51,064 nt of DNA from Saccharopolyspora elongata (GCF_004348985.1 NZ_SMKW01000068.1:1-51064), one strand, 5' to 3'; shown: positions 1 to 9,585, numbered from the stretch's first letter. A program made the numbers and translations. Notes: generated from the sequence alone by a model not told the origin.

Positions 1-3
1 ACC

Positions 4-75
4 GAAAGTGCCTCCCGATCCATGCGACATCAGTGCTTCAGCAACTCTGATCATCGCAGGTCAGGAGGCACCTTC
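4..75. repeat. Inverted repeat, possible IS end
   Basis: GAAAGTGCCTCC at 4-15 and GGAGGCACCTTC at 64-75 are inverted copies with one mismatch, separated by 48 bases. No transposase reading frame is present inside the window. Inference: a terminus of an insertion sequence lying left of the window, or a small solo repeat. Confidence 0.4.
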
Positions 76-132
76 ACTCATTAAACGTTGCTATCCAAGA
101 ACAATTCCTCGGTGCATCCAGGCTAAGTAAGA

Positions 133-305
133 GGTCGTTTCAGAATGGCTCCGCCCGGCTGAGGCCGAAGGCGCCGGTGCCTGACGCCGGATGGCGATTT
201 CGCGCGAAATCGCCATCCGGCCCTCACGAGGAGCGGCGATTTCGCGCGAAAACGGCGCCCTGCACCCCAGCCGGCCGCATGCCCACGCACCATTCTGAAA
301 TGACC
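133..305. repeat. MITE-like fold-back element
   Basis: GGTCGTTTCAGAATGG (133-148) and CCATTCTGAAATGACC (290-305) are 16-base terminal inverted repeats with one mismatch. They bound a 173-base segment that contains a 34-base palindrome and a further partial copy of its core. No protein of its own is credible; the frames crossing it give low-complexity arginine-rich translations. The architecture is that of a small non-autonomous inverted-repeat element. Confidence 0.55.
187..220. repeat. 34-base perfect palindrome
   Basis: The sequence reads identically on both strands, centred on CGCG and built around GGCGATTTCGCGCGAAATCG. A further core copy, GGCGATTTCGCGCGAAAA, lies at 235-252. It could form a cruciform or act as a bidirectional hairpin. 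The core also creates spurious peptides containing RFRAKSP. Confidence 0.7.
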
Positions 306-776
306 CCTGACGGCGCGTTCGGTCGTCACCGCTGCCCGCTACCGCGGATGGAGAACCGTGGGCCGAGGTTCGTGTCCGGAACTCGCCTAGTCCTTTTAGG
401 ACTTCCGGAGTATTCGCGGCAGAGCGCGACATCGACCGTCACGGTGATGTCCAGCGAGGCCGGGTTCTGGTAGGTGGCGCGTGTACTTCTCCACCGCGCG
501 ACGAGCCCATGCTGATGCTGGCCCGCCAACGGCGCCGCGTGCGAACTGGCCGGCAGCGCGGCGGCGAAGATGGGCACGCCAGGGCGGAGCGGGCCGTCGA
601 TGAGGCAGACGAGTCCGCGCCCCGGCCGAACGTAGCCGCGGCACGAAGCTTTTCCAGTCCGCACGGCCGTTCACCTCTCGTCGGGGAACGTGTAACGGAT
701 TCGTGATGGCCCCGATAGCTCTGACGTCCGATCGCCTCCGCCGCGCGGACGTTTCTGCCAACTGGAGAGGGGTCCG
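306..776. other. Gene-poor stretch upstream of the EPS locus
   Basis: No gene recognised. Overlapping frames on both strands give arginine/proline-rich translations typical of GC-rich shadow frames. A small hairpin AGTCCT-TTT-AGGACT lies at 389-403. The end of the stretch carries the GGAGAGGGGTCC ribosome site of the sugar transferase. Confidence 0.4.
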
Positions 777-2291
777 ATGCAGGAGCCGATGCGCGCACCG
801 ATGTCATTGCCGGACGGGGTGGGGTCGGCCGGAATGGTCCGGGCTCCGCGGTTGAACGCGACGGCGCCCCCAGCCCACCTGCTCCCCGCACTTCCCGAGA
901 TGGCGTGGGAACGGCGATACCGGCTCGCTGTGATCGCCAGCGATGCCATCGCAACAGCGATGATGTCGGCGGCCGGGGCGGTCTGGGTGGCAGTGCTGGA
1001 CATCGCGGTTCTCCCTCCGCCGGTGTTGGCGTTGCTCACCGCGGTGGCCGTGTTGTCGGCCCTGGTCGGTTCCTGGAACGTCAGGGTCCTGGGGCAAGGA
1101 CACGAGGAGTACCGGCGCCTGGGGCGAGGGATCTTCTCCGCTGGCGTCGTCCTGGCGGTCGCGGGGCTCGCGGTACCGCCGTTGGACGTGCGGCCATGGG
1201 TTTTCGGTGTCCTACCCGCGCTTGCGCTTCTGGTGCTCGCGCAGCGGTACGTGCTGCGCCGCTACTTGCACAGCGCCCGCAGCGGCGGCAGGTGCCTGCT
1301 ACCGGTGATCGCGGCGGGCAGTACGTGCACGCTGCGCGACCTCATCGCCCGCACCCGCCGGCAGCCGCATGTCGGATGGCAGATCCAAGCGCTCTGCCTT
1401 CGTCCCGAGGCCGGCGAGGGACTGATCTGCGAGGTGGACGGCGTTCCGGTGATCGGTGATGTCGACGAGCTCGCAGAGCACGTCCGGCGCGGCGGGTACC
1501 GGGTGGTCGCCATCACCGCCGATTCCTACTGGACTCCACGTCGCCTGCAGGAACTGGCGTGGAAGATCGAGGACACCTCCGCCGAGATGGTCGTCGCCCC
1601 GGTGCTGATGGAGATAACCGGTCCCCGGCTGCACGTGTCGTCGGTGCTGGGGATGCCGATGCTGAAGGTGAGCGAACCCTCCTTCACCGGTGGTCGCCGA
1701 GTCGTGAAGGCTCTCGCCGACTGGGTGAGCGCGCTGCTCCTGCTGGGCCTGATCGGGCCGGCGATGCTGGTGATCGCCCTCGCCGTCAAGTTGTCCGATG
1801 GTGGACCGGTGATCTACCGGCAGCGCCGGACCGGGCGAGGCGGCACCACGTTCACGATGCTGAAGTTCCGCACGATGGTGGTGGGCGCGGACGCGATGCG
1901 AACCGCGTTGCGCCCGGTCAACGATGCGGAAGGGCCGTTGTTCAAACTGCGCCGCGATCCGAGGGTGACCAAGGTCGGTGGCTTGCTGCGCCGGTACTCG
2001 CTCGACGAGCTGCCGCAGCTGTTCAACGTCCTCGCCGGGCACATGTCGCTGGTCGGTCCGAGGCCGCCACTGCCGGAGGAGACCGCGACCTACGACTACG
2101 AGGTGGGGCGCCGCTTGCTGGTCAAGCCGGGGCTCACCGGGCTCTGGCAGGTCAGTGGCCGCAGTGACCTGTCGTGGGCCGAAAGCGTCCGGCTCGACCT
2201 GCGGTACGTGGAGAACTGGTCGCTGGCGATGGACGCCGTGATCCTCTGGAAGACCGTGCGCGCGGTGCTGACCAAACAGGGCGCGTACTGA
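777..2291 (+). CDS. Polyprenyl-phosphate sugar phosphotransferase (EPS initiation)
   Basis: Starts exopolysaccharide synthesis by moving a sugar-1-phosphate from a nucleotide sugar to undecaprenyl phosphate at the membrane (WcaJ/CpsE/EpsE type). It has 504 residues: four predicted N-terminal membrane helices (about 48-160), a Rossmann-like CoA-binding-type segment (about 170-300), a further helix near 315-337, then the bacterial sugar transferase domain. Family signatures are visible: RQRRTG near 348, MLKFRTM near 361, SLDELPQ at 408-414 with the catalytic Asp-Glu pair, SLVGPRP at 424-430 and KPGLTGLWQVSGR near 450. The ATG at 777 follows a GGAGAGGGG ribosome site. It heads the locus and converges on the next gene. 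The sugar carried is not predictable. Confidence 0.93.
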   Translation: MQEPMRAPMSLPDGVGSAGMVRAPRLNATAPPAHLLPALPEMAWERRYRLAVIASDAIATAMMSAAGAVWVAVLDIAVLPPPVLALLTAVAVLSALVGSWNVRVLGQGHEEYRRLGRGIFSAGVVLAVAGLAVPPLDVRPWVFGVLPALALLVLAQRYVLRRYLHSARSGGRCLLPVIAAGSTCTLRDLIARTRRQPHVGWQIQALCLRPEAGEGLICEVDGVPVIGDVDELAEHVRRGGYRVVAITADSYWTPRRLQELAWKIEDTSAEMVVAPVLMEITGPRLHVSSVLGMPMLKVSEPSFTGGRRVVKALADWVSALLLLGLIGPAMLVIALAVKLSDGGPVIYRQRRTGRGGTTFTMLKFRTMVVGADAMRTALRPVNDAEGPLFKLRRDPRVTKVGGLLRRYSLDELPQLFNVLAGHMSLVGPRPPLPEETATYDYEVGRRLLVKPGLTGLWQVSGRSDLSWAESVRLDLRYVENWSLAMDAVILWKTVRAVLTKQGAY

Positions 2292-2310
2292 CGGCCGTTG
2301 GGTCCGTCAG
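2288..2310. terminator. Bidirectional hairpin between convergent genes
   Basis: CTGACGG (2288-2294) pairs with CCGTCAG (2304-2310) around a 9-base loop. The hairpin overlaps the stop codons of the two converging genes. There is no long T tract. Confidence 0.4.
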
Positions 2311-3455
2311 CGGCAGCGGGCGACGTCGGTTGCTATCGCGGCGATGTCGTCGCGGTAGCGCTGCGGTGAGAACACCTCCTGGGCGTGCTCGCGAGCCTGC
2401 GCCGCGGTGTCGAGAGTTCCTTGCCAATCGGCAAGCGCATCGCTGATCGCTTCGGCGAGCGCGTCGGGGTCGTCGGCGGGCACGACGCGGCCGTAGCGCC
2501 CCTGCGCGACGGTCTCGGGCAAGCCCTGCGCATCGGTCACGATCACCGGGGTTCCGGCCAGCTGCGCCTCCACGGCGGTGTTGCCGAAAGGCTCGAACCG
2601 CGACGGGACCAGCGCGATGTCGGCGTCCCGGTAGGCATCCCACACGTCCGCGCGGAAACCGCGGATGGCGACCACCCCGGCCAGGCCGTGACGCCGTACG
2701 AGGTCCTCCAGCTGCCGCTCGTACCACTCGTAGCCGGTGAACGCGGACCCCAGCAATTCGAGGACGACGTCGTGCCCATCGGCGCGCAAGCGGGCGATCG
2801 AGCGCACCGCGACGTCGGTGCCCTTGCGCGGTGACAGTCGACCGACCAGCACGATCCGGACCGGATCGGGTCGCTCACCGCCACGGGCCGCGGCATGCAC
2901 CGGCCCGGCAACACCGTTGTAGACCAAGCGGACCCGGCGACGCAGCCAGGGCAGCGCTCGCGTGATCACGCGAGCCGTGGCCTCGCTGTTCACCACGACC
3001 GAGCCAGCGCACAGCAGGGGAGCGGCGAGCGCGGTCCTGATCAGGCGCGGTGCGCTGTCTTCAGCCTCGTGCACGTGGGCGATCACCGATCGCCGGATCG
3101 AGCGGGCGAGCAGGAGCCACAGCGGCACGGTCACGGTGTTGACGTACACGACGTCGGGGCGGGTCCTCCGCAGCAAGCGCAAAGTCGGTGCCACTGCTCG
3201 CAGGCCATCCAGCAGCAGCCGCAGGAACCCGGCTGGGCGCAACGCCGCCTTCCGCAGCACCGGGGTCGGGCACAGGACCACGTCCGCGCCCCGGTCGCGC
3301 AGGCGGTCGGCAAGCGGCCCGCGCTCCGGCAGCGCGACCACCACCCGCCAGCCCGCCTCGGTCAACGCGATAACCGATTCCAGGAATATGCGGTCGGATC
3401 CGTACAGCTCGGCACCGGGATGGACCATCAGCGCGGTTCGTCGGACCAACGTCAC
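2307..3455 (-). CDS. Glycosyltransferase family 4
   Basis: A 382-residue GT-B fold glycosyltransferase that adds one sugar to the growing lipid-linked repeat unit in the cytoplasm. The N-terminal half begins with a nucleotide-binding-like strand and GAELYGSDR loop. The C-terminal half has VGRLSPRKGTDVAVRSIARL and EPFGNTAVEAQLAGTPVIV, which contains the E-x7-E donor-sugar motif of GT4 retaining enzymes. Start chosen at GTG 3455 because it overlaps the stop of the upstream polymerase gene by four bases (GTGA). The reading frame stays open another 414 bases upstream, but that translation is arginine-rich shadow of the neighbouring gene. Donor and acceptor are unknown. Confidence 0.9.
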   Translation of the reverse strand: MTLVRRTALMVHPGAELYGSDRIFLESVIALTEAGWRVVVALPERGPLADRLRDRGADVVLCPTPVLRKAALRPAGFLRLLLDGLRAVAPTLRLLRRTRPDVVYVNTVTVPLWLLLARSIRRSVIAHVHEAEDSAPRLIRTALAAPLLCAGSVVVNSEATARVITRALPWLRRRVRLVYNGVAGPVHAAARGGERPDPVRIVLVGRLSPRKGTDVAVRSIARLRADGHDVVLELLGSAFTGYEWYERQLEDLVRRHGLAGVVAIRGFRADVWDAYRDADIALVPSRFEPFGNTAVEAQLAGTPVIVTDAQGLPETVAQGRYGRVVPADDPDALAEAISDALADWQGTLDTAAQAREHAQEVFSPQRYRDDIAAIATDVARCR

Positions 3456-4840
3456 TCCACCTCTTCGACGGGGATGTGGGATGGCAGCACCGAGGCTGAG
3501 TTCCGCGTACTCGCCATGCTCGTCCACGCAGCCAGCAGGAAAAGCCAGACGCAGGCGACGTTCGCCGGAGCACCGAGCCCTTCGGTGAACATCGAGTTGG
3601 CGAGCAAGCCCGACAACGCCGCGAGGATCAGGATGCGATCCAGTCGCGGCTCGGGCCGGAGGTTCCGCAGCGCGACCGCAGCGGTGAAGATGCAGCCGAG
3701 CAGCACGAGCCACACCACCGTGCCGAGCAGTCCGGCGTCGACGAGCAGGTTCACCAGCCCGTTGTGCCCGCCGCCCAACCCGATCTCGTCGAGGAACAAA
3801 CCCTGCGAGGCGGTGAGACCGTGGCCGTACAGCGGGCGTTCGAGGAACGCGTCGAACGCGTAGGCCCACAGGTCCGTTCGCGAGTTCAAAGACGCGAGCC
3901 GCTCGGCGGACTCACCGCGGACGAAGAAAGCCTCGACCAGCGACCCCGCGGCGAGCCACGCCGTGATCAGGAAGATTGTCAACGCCACCGCGATCTCCAG
4001 CCGCCGGCGGCCGCGCCATCGCAATCCCGCGATCACCAGGCAACCCACGATCGCCCCGAACGCGGCCCCCCGGGTGTTGCTCCCGATCAACCCGGCGGCG
4101 CAGATCGCCAGCAGCACGAGGTAGACGGGCAGCGGCCAGTGCGGGCCGGGCCGGGCCAACCGGTGGCCGAAGGCGTACGCCACCAGGATCACCACCGCGA
4201 GCGCGAGGAACTGACCCGCGTCCACCGGATGCAGGTGCAGCCAGGTGAACCTGTCGGGCTGCGTCGGAAGCCGGGGGAACGGCACGACCACGCCGAAGAC
4301 GACCGAGGCGCTGACCAGGACCGCGAAGGCGTGGGCGATGCGGTGCAACGCATCCCGGGCGCAATGGCGGGCGATCGAACGGCTCAGCGCCAGTACGACC
4401 ACGACCTGGCAGGCCCGCACGAGGGCCAGTTCGCGGTACGGCGAGTACAGCGCCGAAAGCACCAGGAGCGCCGCGTAGGCATAGGCCGAACAGGTGATCC
4501 AGTCGGCGCGCTGCACCTGGGACGTGGGGCGGAAGCGCAGGAACAGGAAGCACGCCACGGCCGCGTAGACGGCGATTTCGGCCAGCACGAACAGGTCGGG
4601 CGAGCCGGACACCGACTGGTCGTCGGCGCGAACGCGGAACTTGTATTCGCTGGCCACGATCAGTGCGAGCACGCACACGACCGGCCAGCGCTCGGCGTCG
4701 AAGGCCCGGCGACGCGCGACGCCATAGCGGCGTCGAAGGGCATTCCAGCTCACGGCCGGTCCTCGGATCAGGTGGGTTCGGGCGCGAATGCGCCGAAGGC
4801 GGGTTGCGGAATCGATGTAACGACTGCCCGCCGTCGACAT
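3452..4840 (-). CDS. Wzy/O-antigen-ligase family membrane protein
   Basis: Polytopic membrane protein of 462 residues that probably polymerises repeat units or ligates the finished polysaccharide outside the membrane. It has about ten to twelve hydrophobic helices. The Wzy_C signature lies in the second half: a large extracytoplasmic loop with SRTDLWAYAFDAFLERPLYG, followed by GGGHNGLVNLLVDAGLLG, the conserved arginine- and histidine-containing region of the family. It is coupled to the downstream glycosyltransferase by a 4-base overlap and is transcribed away from the glycosyltransferase at 4951. The exact start is uncertain: the first about 55 residues are basic, and a later start is possible. 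Confidence 0.87.
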   Translation of the reverse strand: MSTAGSRYIDSATRLRRIRARTHLIRGPAVSWNALRRRYGVARRRAFDAERWPVVCVLALIVASEYKFRVRADDQSVSGSPDLFVLAEIAVYAAVACFLFLRFRPTSQVQRADWITCSAYAYAALLVLSALYSPYRELALVRACQVVVVLALSRSIARHCARDALHRIAHAFAVLVSASVVFGVVVPFPRLPTQPDRFTWLHLHPVDAGQFLALAVVILVAYAFGHRLARPGPHWPLPVYLVLLAICAAGLIGSNTRGAAFGAIVGCLVIAGLRWRGRRRLEIAVALTIFLITAWLAAGSLVEAFFVRGESAERLASLNSRTDLWAYAFDAFLERPLYGHGLTASQGLFLDEIGLGGGHNGLVNLLVDAGLLGTVVWLVLLGCIFTAAVALRNLRPEPRLDRILILAALSGLLANSMFTEGLGAPANVACVWLFLLAAWTSMASTRNSASVLPSHIPVEEVE

Positions 4841-4950
4841 ATTACAAGCTGGGCGCCGAATCGAGTGAGCCGTACGAAAACAGCTGTGCGGCTTCAGGGC
4901 CGCCCGTCGTGATCCGATGGCTGCACTTCGACGAAACGGTAGAACGAAAC

Positions 4951-6141
4951 ATGCGGATTTCGATGATCGGAACCCGCGGCGTGCCCGCGCGCTACGGCGG
5001 CTTCGAGACGTGCGTCGAGGAGGTGGGGAGACGACTGGTCCAGCGCGGGCACGAGGTCACGGTGTACTGCCGCAACCTCGGCGGGCGCGGCCCCCGCCCC
5101 GAGCGCCACCTCGGGATGCGCCTGGTGCATCTTCCCGCACTGCGGCGCAAGACACTGGAAACGCTGAGCCACACTGCCCTTTCGGCGTTGCACGCGGTGG
5201 TGCGGCCGCCGGAGGTGGCGGTGGTGTTCAACGCCGCCAACGCGCCGCTGCTGCCCCTGCTGGGGCTCCGCGGAATTCCCACGATCACCCACGTCGACGG
5301 CCTGGAGTGGAAGCGGGCCAAGTGGGGACCTGCGGGGTCGGCCTACTACCGCCGCGCCGAAGCGCTCGCCGTCCGGTGGTCCGACGCGCTGATCGCCGAC
5401 GCCCTTGGGATCCAGGACTACTACCGCGATCGCTTCAACACCGAGACCGAATACATCCCTTACGGGGCACCGGTTCTCACCGAGGTCGGGACCGACGGCA
5501 TCACCGGACTCGGGCTGAGCCCCCGCCGCTACCACCTGGTCGTGGCCAGGTTCGAACCGGAGAACCACGTGCACGTGGCAGTCGAGGGCTACCTCCGCAG
5601 CAACGCCCGCCACCCGCTGGTCGTGGTGGGGTCGGCGCCCTACGCCGACGAATACACCGCGAGCATCGCGCGAGCGGCGAAGGGCGATCCCCGCGTGCGG
5701 CTGCTCGGCGCGGTGTGGGACCAGCGGCTGCTGGACCAGCTCTACGGCAACGCCTTGACCTACATCCACGGTCATTCCGTCGGCGGCACCAACCCCTCGC
5801 TGCTGCGCGCGATGGGCGCCGCCGCCCCGACTTCCGCCTTCGACGTGCGGTTCAACCGCGAAGTCCTCGGCTCGTTCGGCCGCTACTTCCGCGATCCTGG
5901 CGATCTCGCGGCGTTGTGCGACGCGGCGGAAGCCGACCCGTCGGGCACCTTGTTGCGCGGACAAGAGCAGGTGGCCTCGCTCGACCGCTACACGTGGGAC
6001 GGGGTAGCGCAGAAGTACGAAGAACTGGCCGCCCGTGTCCTGCTCGTGGACAGGCGCAGACCCACGCCGCGCGGGCTGCCCGGCGCGCGGGCTGCCGTCA
6101 CAGCGGCCGTGTCCATGCCGGAAACCAAGGAGGTCCGATGA
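4951..6141 (+). CDS. Rhamnosyltransferase-like glycosyltransferase (DUF1972/GT4)
   Basis: A 396-residue glycosyltransferase with the DUF1972-type N-terminus MRISMIGTRGVPARYGGFET, seen in actinobacterial and streptococcal rhamnosyltransferases. The C-terminal GT4 half has VARFEPENH, a GSAPYAD segment, and GHSVGGTNPSLLRAMGAAAP near the end of the donor site. ATG 4951 is chosen because it sits exactly at the family N-terminus; the upstream open frame is non-homologous and rich in arginine. The ribosome site is weak. The ATGA overlap with the following propeller gene indicates a two-gene operon. Rhamnose as donor is a family-based guess. Confidence 0.88.
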   Translation: MRISMIGTRGVPARYGGFETCVEEVGRRLVQRGHEVTVYCRNLGGRGPRPERHLGMRLVHLPALRRKTLETLSHTALSALHAVVRPPEVAVVFNAANAPLLPLLGLRGIPTITHVDGLEWKRAKWGPAGSAYYRRAEALAVRWSDALIADALGIQDYYRDRFNTETEYIPYGAPVLTEVGTDGITGLGLSPRRYHLVVARFEPENHVHVAVEGYLRSNARHPLVVVGSAPYADEYTASIARAAKGDPRVRLLGAVWDQRLLDQLYGNALTYIHGHSVGGTNPSLLRAMGAAAPTSAFDVRFNREVLGSFGRYFRDPGDLAALCDAAEADPSGTLLRGQEQVASLDRYTWDGVAQKYEELAARVLLVDRRRPTPRGLPGARAAVTAAVSMPETKEVR

Positions 6142-7796
6142 ATCGCGCGCGGAAGCTGTCGTGCGTCGCCGCAGTGGCCGTCGCCGCGTTGTCGGCATCG
6201 GTGGTGCCGGGGCCGGTAGCGATCGCCGCGGAGTTGCCGCAGCCGGTCACCGCCGGGGCGCTGCCGACGCCGCAGACCGACGGTGTCGTCTTCGCGGTGG
6301 CCATCGCGGGCAACACCGCCATCGCCGGCGGGAGGTTCAGCAAGGCGCGCCCGGCCGGCGTGGCGCCGGGGGGACCAGGTGAGGTCACCCGCAACAACCT
6401 GCTGGCCTTCGACGTGACCAGCGGCGAGCTCCTGCCGTGGGCACCGGTGGTCAGCGGCAGCGTCTTCTCCGGCGCGGACCCGGGGCCGTTCTGCAAGCCC
6501 GCCGACGCCGGGCGTTGGATCTGCGACACTGTGTTCCGGATCGAGGTTTCCCCGGACGGGAAGAAGGTCTACGTCGGCGGCGACTTCGACAAGGTCGACG
6601 GTCAGTGGCGCTCGCGCGTGGCCGCCTTCGACGCCGCGACCGGCGCGCTGGATCCGAACTTCAAGCCCCGCGTGGCCGGCCGGGTCCGCGGCCTGTCGAT
6701 CACCGCCGACACCGTCTACCTCGGCGGCGGTTTCAACGCCGTCGACGGCGTGCCGCGCACCCGGCTCGCCGCGGTGTCCACCGGCAATGGTGCGCTGCTG
6801 CCCTGGGCTCCGACCGCGGACCGGGAGGTCTTCGCGGTCCTGGCCGCCCCGGCCCAGGGGCGCACGGTGATCGGGGGAGCCTTCGACAACGTCAACGGCA
6901 CTTACCGGCACGGACTCACCGCGGTCGACGCGGCCAGCGGTGCCCTCGTGCCGTGGGAATGGGTCACGCCCTCGCCCGATGACACGATCACGGACCTGGT
7001 CACCGACGGCACGGGGACGGTCTACCTCGGTTCCTACAACTGGCGCGGCGGGAATCCCCGCTTGGAGGGCAGAGGCGCCATCGACATCGCCACCGGCAAG
7101 CCGCGCTGGTTGGACGGCTGCTACGGCGACACCCAAAGCGTCGCGGTAGCAGGGGGTGTGCTCTACAGCGCCTCGCACGCCCACAACTGCGAGGCCATCG
7201 ACGCCGTCCCCGAGAACGGACCGATCGACTACCACCGGCTGCTCGCCGAAACGACGATCGCCACCAGAACGGCCCAGCGCAACGTGAACCACGTGCGCTT
7301 CGGCGACCCGGTTCCGGAATTGCTGCCGTGGCTGCCCAACACCAACGGCGGCCCCGCCGGCAGCCCGTGGTTGAACGGGCCGTGGGCAGTGGACGCCGAC
7401 GGTCGCTACGTGGTGGTCGGCGGCGAGTTCACGGTGGTCAACGGCAGCGCCCAGCAGTCGCTGACCCGGTTCGCCGCCCGGGGTGTGCCCGGCGCTGTCA
7501 ACAACGGGCCGCAGGTGCCCTTCCCCGCCCCGGAGCTCAACCGGCAGCTGTTCGGCGGAATCTCCATCAGGTGGACGGGAACTTGGGACGCGCAGAACCG
7601 GGAGATCCGCTACGAGGTGATGCGCGGCGGAACCGCGAACCCGATCTACACCACCACCAGCAGCGCCTGGCCGTGGTCGGTGACGTCGATGAACTTCACC
7701 GACGACCAAGCGCCCCAGGGCAGGAACGAGTACTGGGTCAGAGCGGTCGACGCCGACGGCGCGGTGCTCAGCACCCCGCGCAGCAGCATCGGCTGA
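6138..7796 (+). CDS. Secreted delta-60-repeat beta-propeller protein
   Basis: Exported protein of 552 residues. A signal peptide is evident: positive MNRARK, hydrophobic core, and an A-x-A site near IAAELPQ. The body consists of repeats of the form VYVGGDF-DKVDG, LAAVSTGNGALLPWAP and IGGAFDNVNG. This is the delta-60/Kelch-like propeller pattern found on actinobacterial cell-surface proteins. The last about 90 residues look like a fibronectin III-type domain (IRYEVMRGGT and EYWVRAVDADG). Translationally coupled (ATGA) to the glycosyltransferase upstream, which suggests a role in attaching, binding or sensing the polysaccharide outside the cell. No catalytic residues are recognised. Confidence 0.82.
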   Translation: MNRARKLSCVAAVAVAALSASVVPGPVAIAAELPQPVTAGALPTPQTDGVVFAVAIAGNTAIAGGRFSKARPAGVAPGGPGEVTRNNLLAFDVTSGELLPWAPVVSGSVFSGADPGPFCKPADAGRWICDTVFRIEVSPDGKKVYVGGDFDKVDGQWRSRVAAFDAATGALDPNFKPRVAGRVRGLSITADTVYLGGGFNAVDGVPRTRLAAVSTGNGALLPWAPTADREVFAVLAAPAQGRTVIGGAFDNVNGTYRHGLTAVDAASGALVPWEWVTPSPDDTITDLVTDGTGTVYLGSYNWRGGNPRLEGRGAIDIATGKPRWLDGCYGDTQSVAVAGGVLYSASHAHNCEAIDAVPENGPIDYHRLLAETTIATRTAQRNVNHVRFGDPVPELLPWLPNTNGGPAGSPWLNGPWAVDADGRYVVVGGEFTVVNGSAQQSLTRFAARGVPGAVNNGPQVPFPAPELNRQLFGGISIRWTGTWDAQNREIRYEVMRGGTANPIYTTTSSAWPWSVTSMNFTDDQAPQGRNEYWVRAVDADGAVLSTPRSSIG

Positions 7797-7830
7797 TCCA
7801 GCGGGGACGTCGGAGCAGGCGTCCCCGCGC

Positions 7831-9585
7831 TCACCCGCGTGGGCCGGTGAGCACGCCGATGTCGGGGTGGTCCAGCGGTGGAATGCCGACGATCCGGGCG
7901 ACATCCGGCGGCAGGGCCTGACCGGCGCGGACACCCGGCGTGGACGGGCGGAGCGAGTAGTCGCCCCGGTCTGGATCGCGGAACGGGGCGGGTGGCGGTG
8001 CTACCGCGAGGCTGTGCAGGTCGAGTCCCGTCCGCTCCCGCAACTGACGCAGCGTGTGGATCGTGAGGACGTCACCCGAGCCGAGCGACCACGTGCCCAG
8101 CGGTGCCGAGCCCACCGCCCGCAGGAAGGCGTTGCCGTCGCTGACGGAGAGGAACGGTGACGCCGGTTTGGGGTGCGGTTTGTAGTCGGCGGACTCGATG
8201 AACGGCTCGGTGTCGTGCTGCCTGATCAGGAAGTTGTTCACCAGTTCGGTGTTGGACGTGATCCAGGACAGGCCCAGTTCCGCGCTGTAGGGGTCCGAAC
8301 TCGCAGACCGCTTGTCGTTGTACAGCCCGAGCTCGATCTCGTTGTCGACGAACGTGTTGTGCACGAGCCGGACGTGGTCGGAACTGGAGACCTTGATGCC
8401 GCGCCCGCCGTTGGCAACCACGACGTTCGACGCGATCAGCGCTCTCGCCGAAACCTCGTAGTACAGGCCGTTCACGGCATTGCCCCGCGCGATGTTGCGG
8501 ACCACCACGGCGTCGGTGCACCCCAGGTCGCACCACCAGCCGGTGCCGATGTTGTCGGCGAACGTGTTGTCGGACACCCACGCCCGCTTCGTGCGCGTCA
8601 CCTTCGCACCCGCCGCTCCGATGGCCTCGCCGGTCAAGGCGAAGCGCTCGTTGTTGTTGCGCGCGAAAGTGTTCGAGGTCAGCCGGAGCCCGTCGGCCCG
8701 GTTGGCCATCAAGCCGACCAGACCGTTGTCGACGAACTGGTTGCCGATCACGTTCGCATCGGGTTGGAAGACCGCTGCGCCGCTGGATGCGGAAGCGGCG
8801 AAGGTGTTGTTCTCCAACACCACCGACGGCGCGTTCACCACGACCATCGCGCCGCGCTGGCCGTACTTCTGGTTCGAGCCGTAGTGCGCGATCCCGATCC
8901 CGCGCATCGAACTGCCCGCGGCTCCCGCGCCGTCGAACTGCAGCAGCCAGGCGAATTCGGTCGCCTCGACGAACCGCCCGGCCGGGTCCTCGCCGATCAC
9001 CAACTCCTCGCGCGCGACGTCGACGTAGAACGTGCCGTCGGTGACCGATCTCCGCTCGCCCACCTGCCGAAGTGGCCTGCCGTCGACGAAAACCATGTCC
9101 GGAAGCCCGGCCAGCGGATGCGCCGGGTCGATGATCTCAGGCAGGAAGCAGGTCCGGCACAGCGATGCGTTCCAGCCCGCGTGCCGCCACACATCGCCGT
9201 CGCGGGACCACTGCGCGACCACCCGGCTGCCCTTGAGCCAGACGCGCTCACGCGGATACGGCTGGATGGACAACTTCTTGCCGATGATGCCGACGGTCTC
9301 CCGGTACGTCCCTTCTCGCAGGACGATCGTGGCGCCGGGCTGCGCTCGGCGCACCGCCTCGCCGAGACTGCGCAGTGGTCGCGCTTCATCGCCCGGCGCG
9401 GAGTCTTTCCCGTTGGTGGCGACGAAGAGCGCGCCGGCGGGCACCGGATAGTCAGTCGTGGTGATCGTCGCGTCGATGGGATGTGCTGCGGTTGTGTCGT
9501 TGTCGTTCGCGGTGCAGGCCGCCAGCAGCGCGGTCACGATGGCGATTGCGGGCACGAGCCGGCCGCGGCGACGCGGGCGGTTCAT
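7831..9585 (-). CDS. Right-handed beta-helix lipoprotein
   Basis: Exported lipoprotein of 584 residues. The basic N-terminus MNRPRRRGR, hydrophobic stretch and LLAAC lipobox mark a lipid-anchored protein. The mature part starts with ALFVATNGKDSAPGDEARPLRSLGEA, the usual opening of parallel beta-helix proteins of the pectate lyase/DUF1565 type. It continues with repeated turns such as VVLENNTFAASASSG, VIGNQFVDNGLVG, LTSNTFARNNN and LVHNTFVDN. Members include polysaccharide lyases and epimerases, so a role in trimming or modifying the locus polysaccharide is plausible but unproven. The ATG at 9585 overlaps the cytidylyltransferase stop by four bases. Confidence 0.85.
   Translation of the reverse strand: MNRPRRRGRLVPAIAIVTALLAACTANDNDTTAAHPIDATITTTDYPVPAGALFVATNGKDSAPGDEARPLRSLGEAVRRAQPGATIVLREGTYRETVGIIGKKLSIQPYPRERVWLKGSRVVAQWSRDGDVWRHAGWNASLCRTCFLPEIIDPAHPLAGLPDMVFVDGRPLRQVGERRSVTDGTFYVDVAREELVIGEDPAGRFVEATEFAWLLQFDGAGAAGSSMRGIGIAHYGSNQKYGQRGAMVVVNAPSVVLENNTFAASASSGAAVFQPDANVIGNQFVDNGLVGLMANRADGLRLTSNTFARNNNERFALTGEAIGAAGAKVTRTKRAWVSDNTFADNIGTGWWCDLGCTDAVVVRNIARGNAVNGLYYEVSARALIASNVVVANGGRGIKVSSSDHVRLVHNTFVDNEIELGLYNDKRSASSDPYSAELGLSWITSNTELVNNFLIRQHDTEPFIESADYKPHPKPASPFLSVSDGNAFLRAVGSAPLGTWSLGSGDVLTIHTLRQLRERTGLDLHSLAVAPPPAPFRDPDRGDYSLRPSTPGVRAGQALPPDVARIVGIPPLDHPDIGVLTGPRG

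Noticed and set aside
439..954. Minus-strand frames upstream of and into the sugar transferase
   Set aside because: Low-complexity Arg/Pro/Ser translations with no signature, partly antisense to the sugar transferase.
4917..6137. Upstream extension of the propeller gene frame
   Set aside because: Out-of-frame translation of the glycosyltransferase; the true start at 6138 has a signal peptide.
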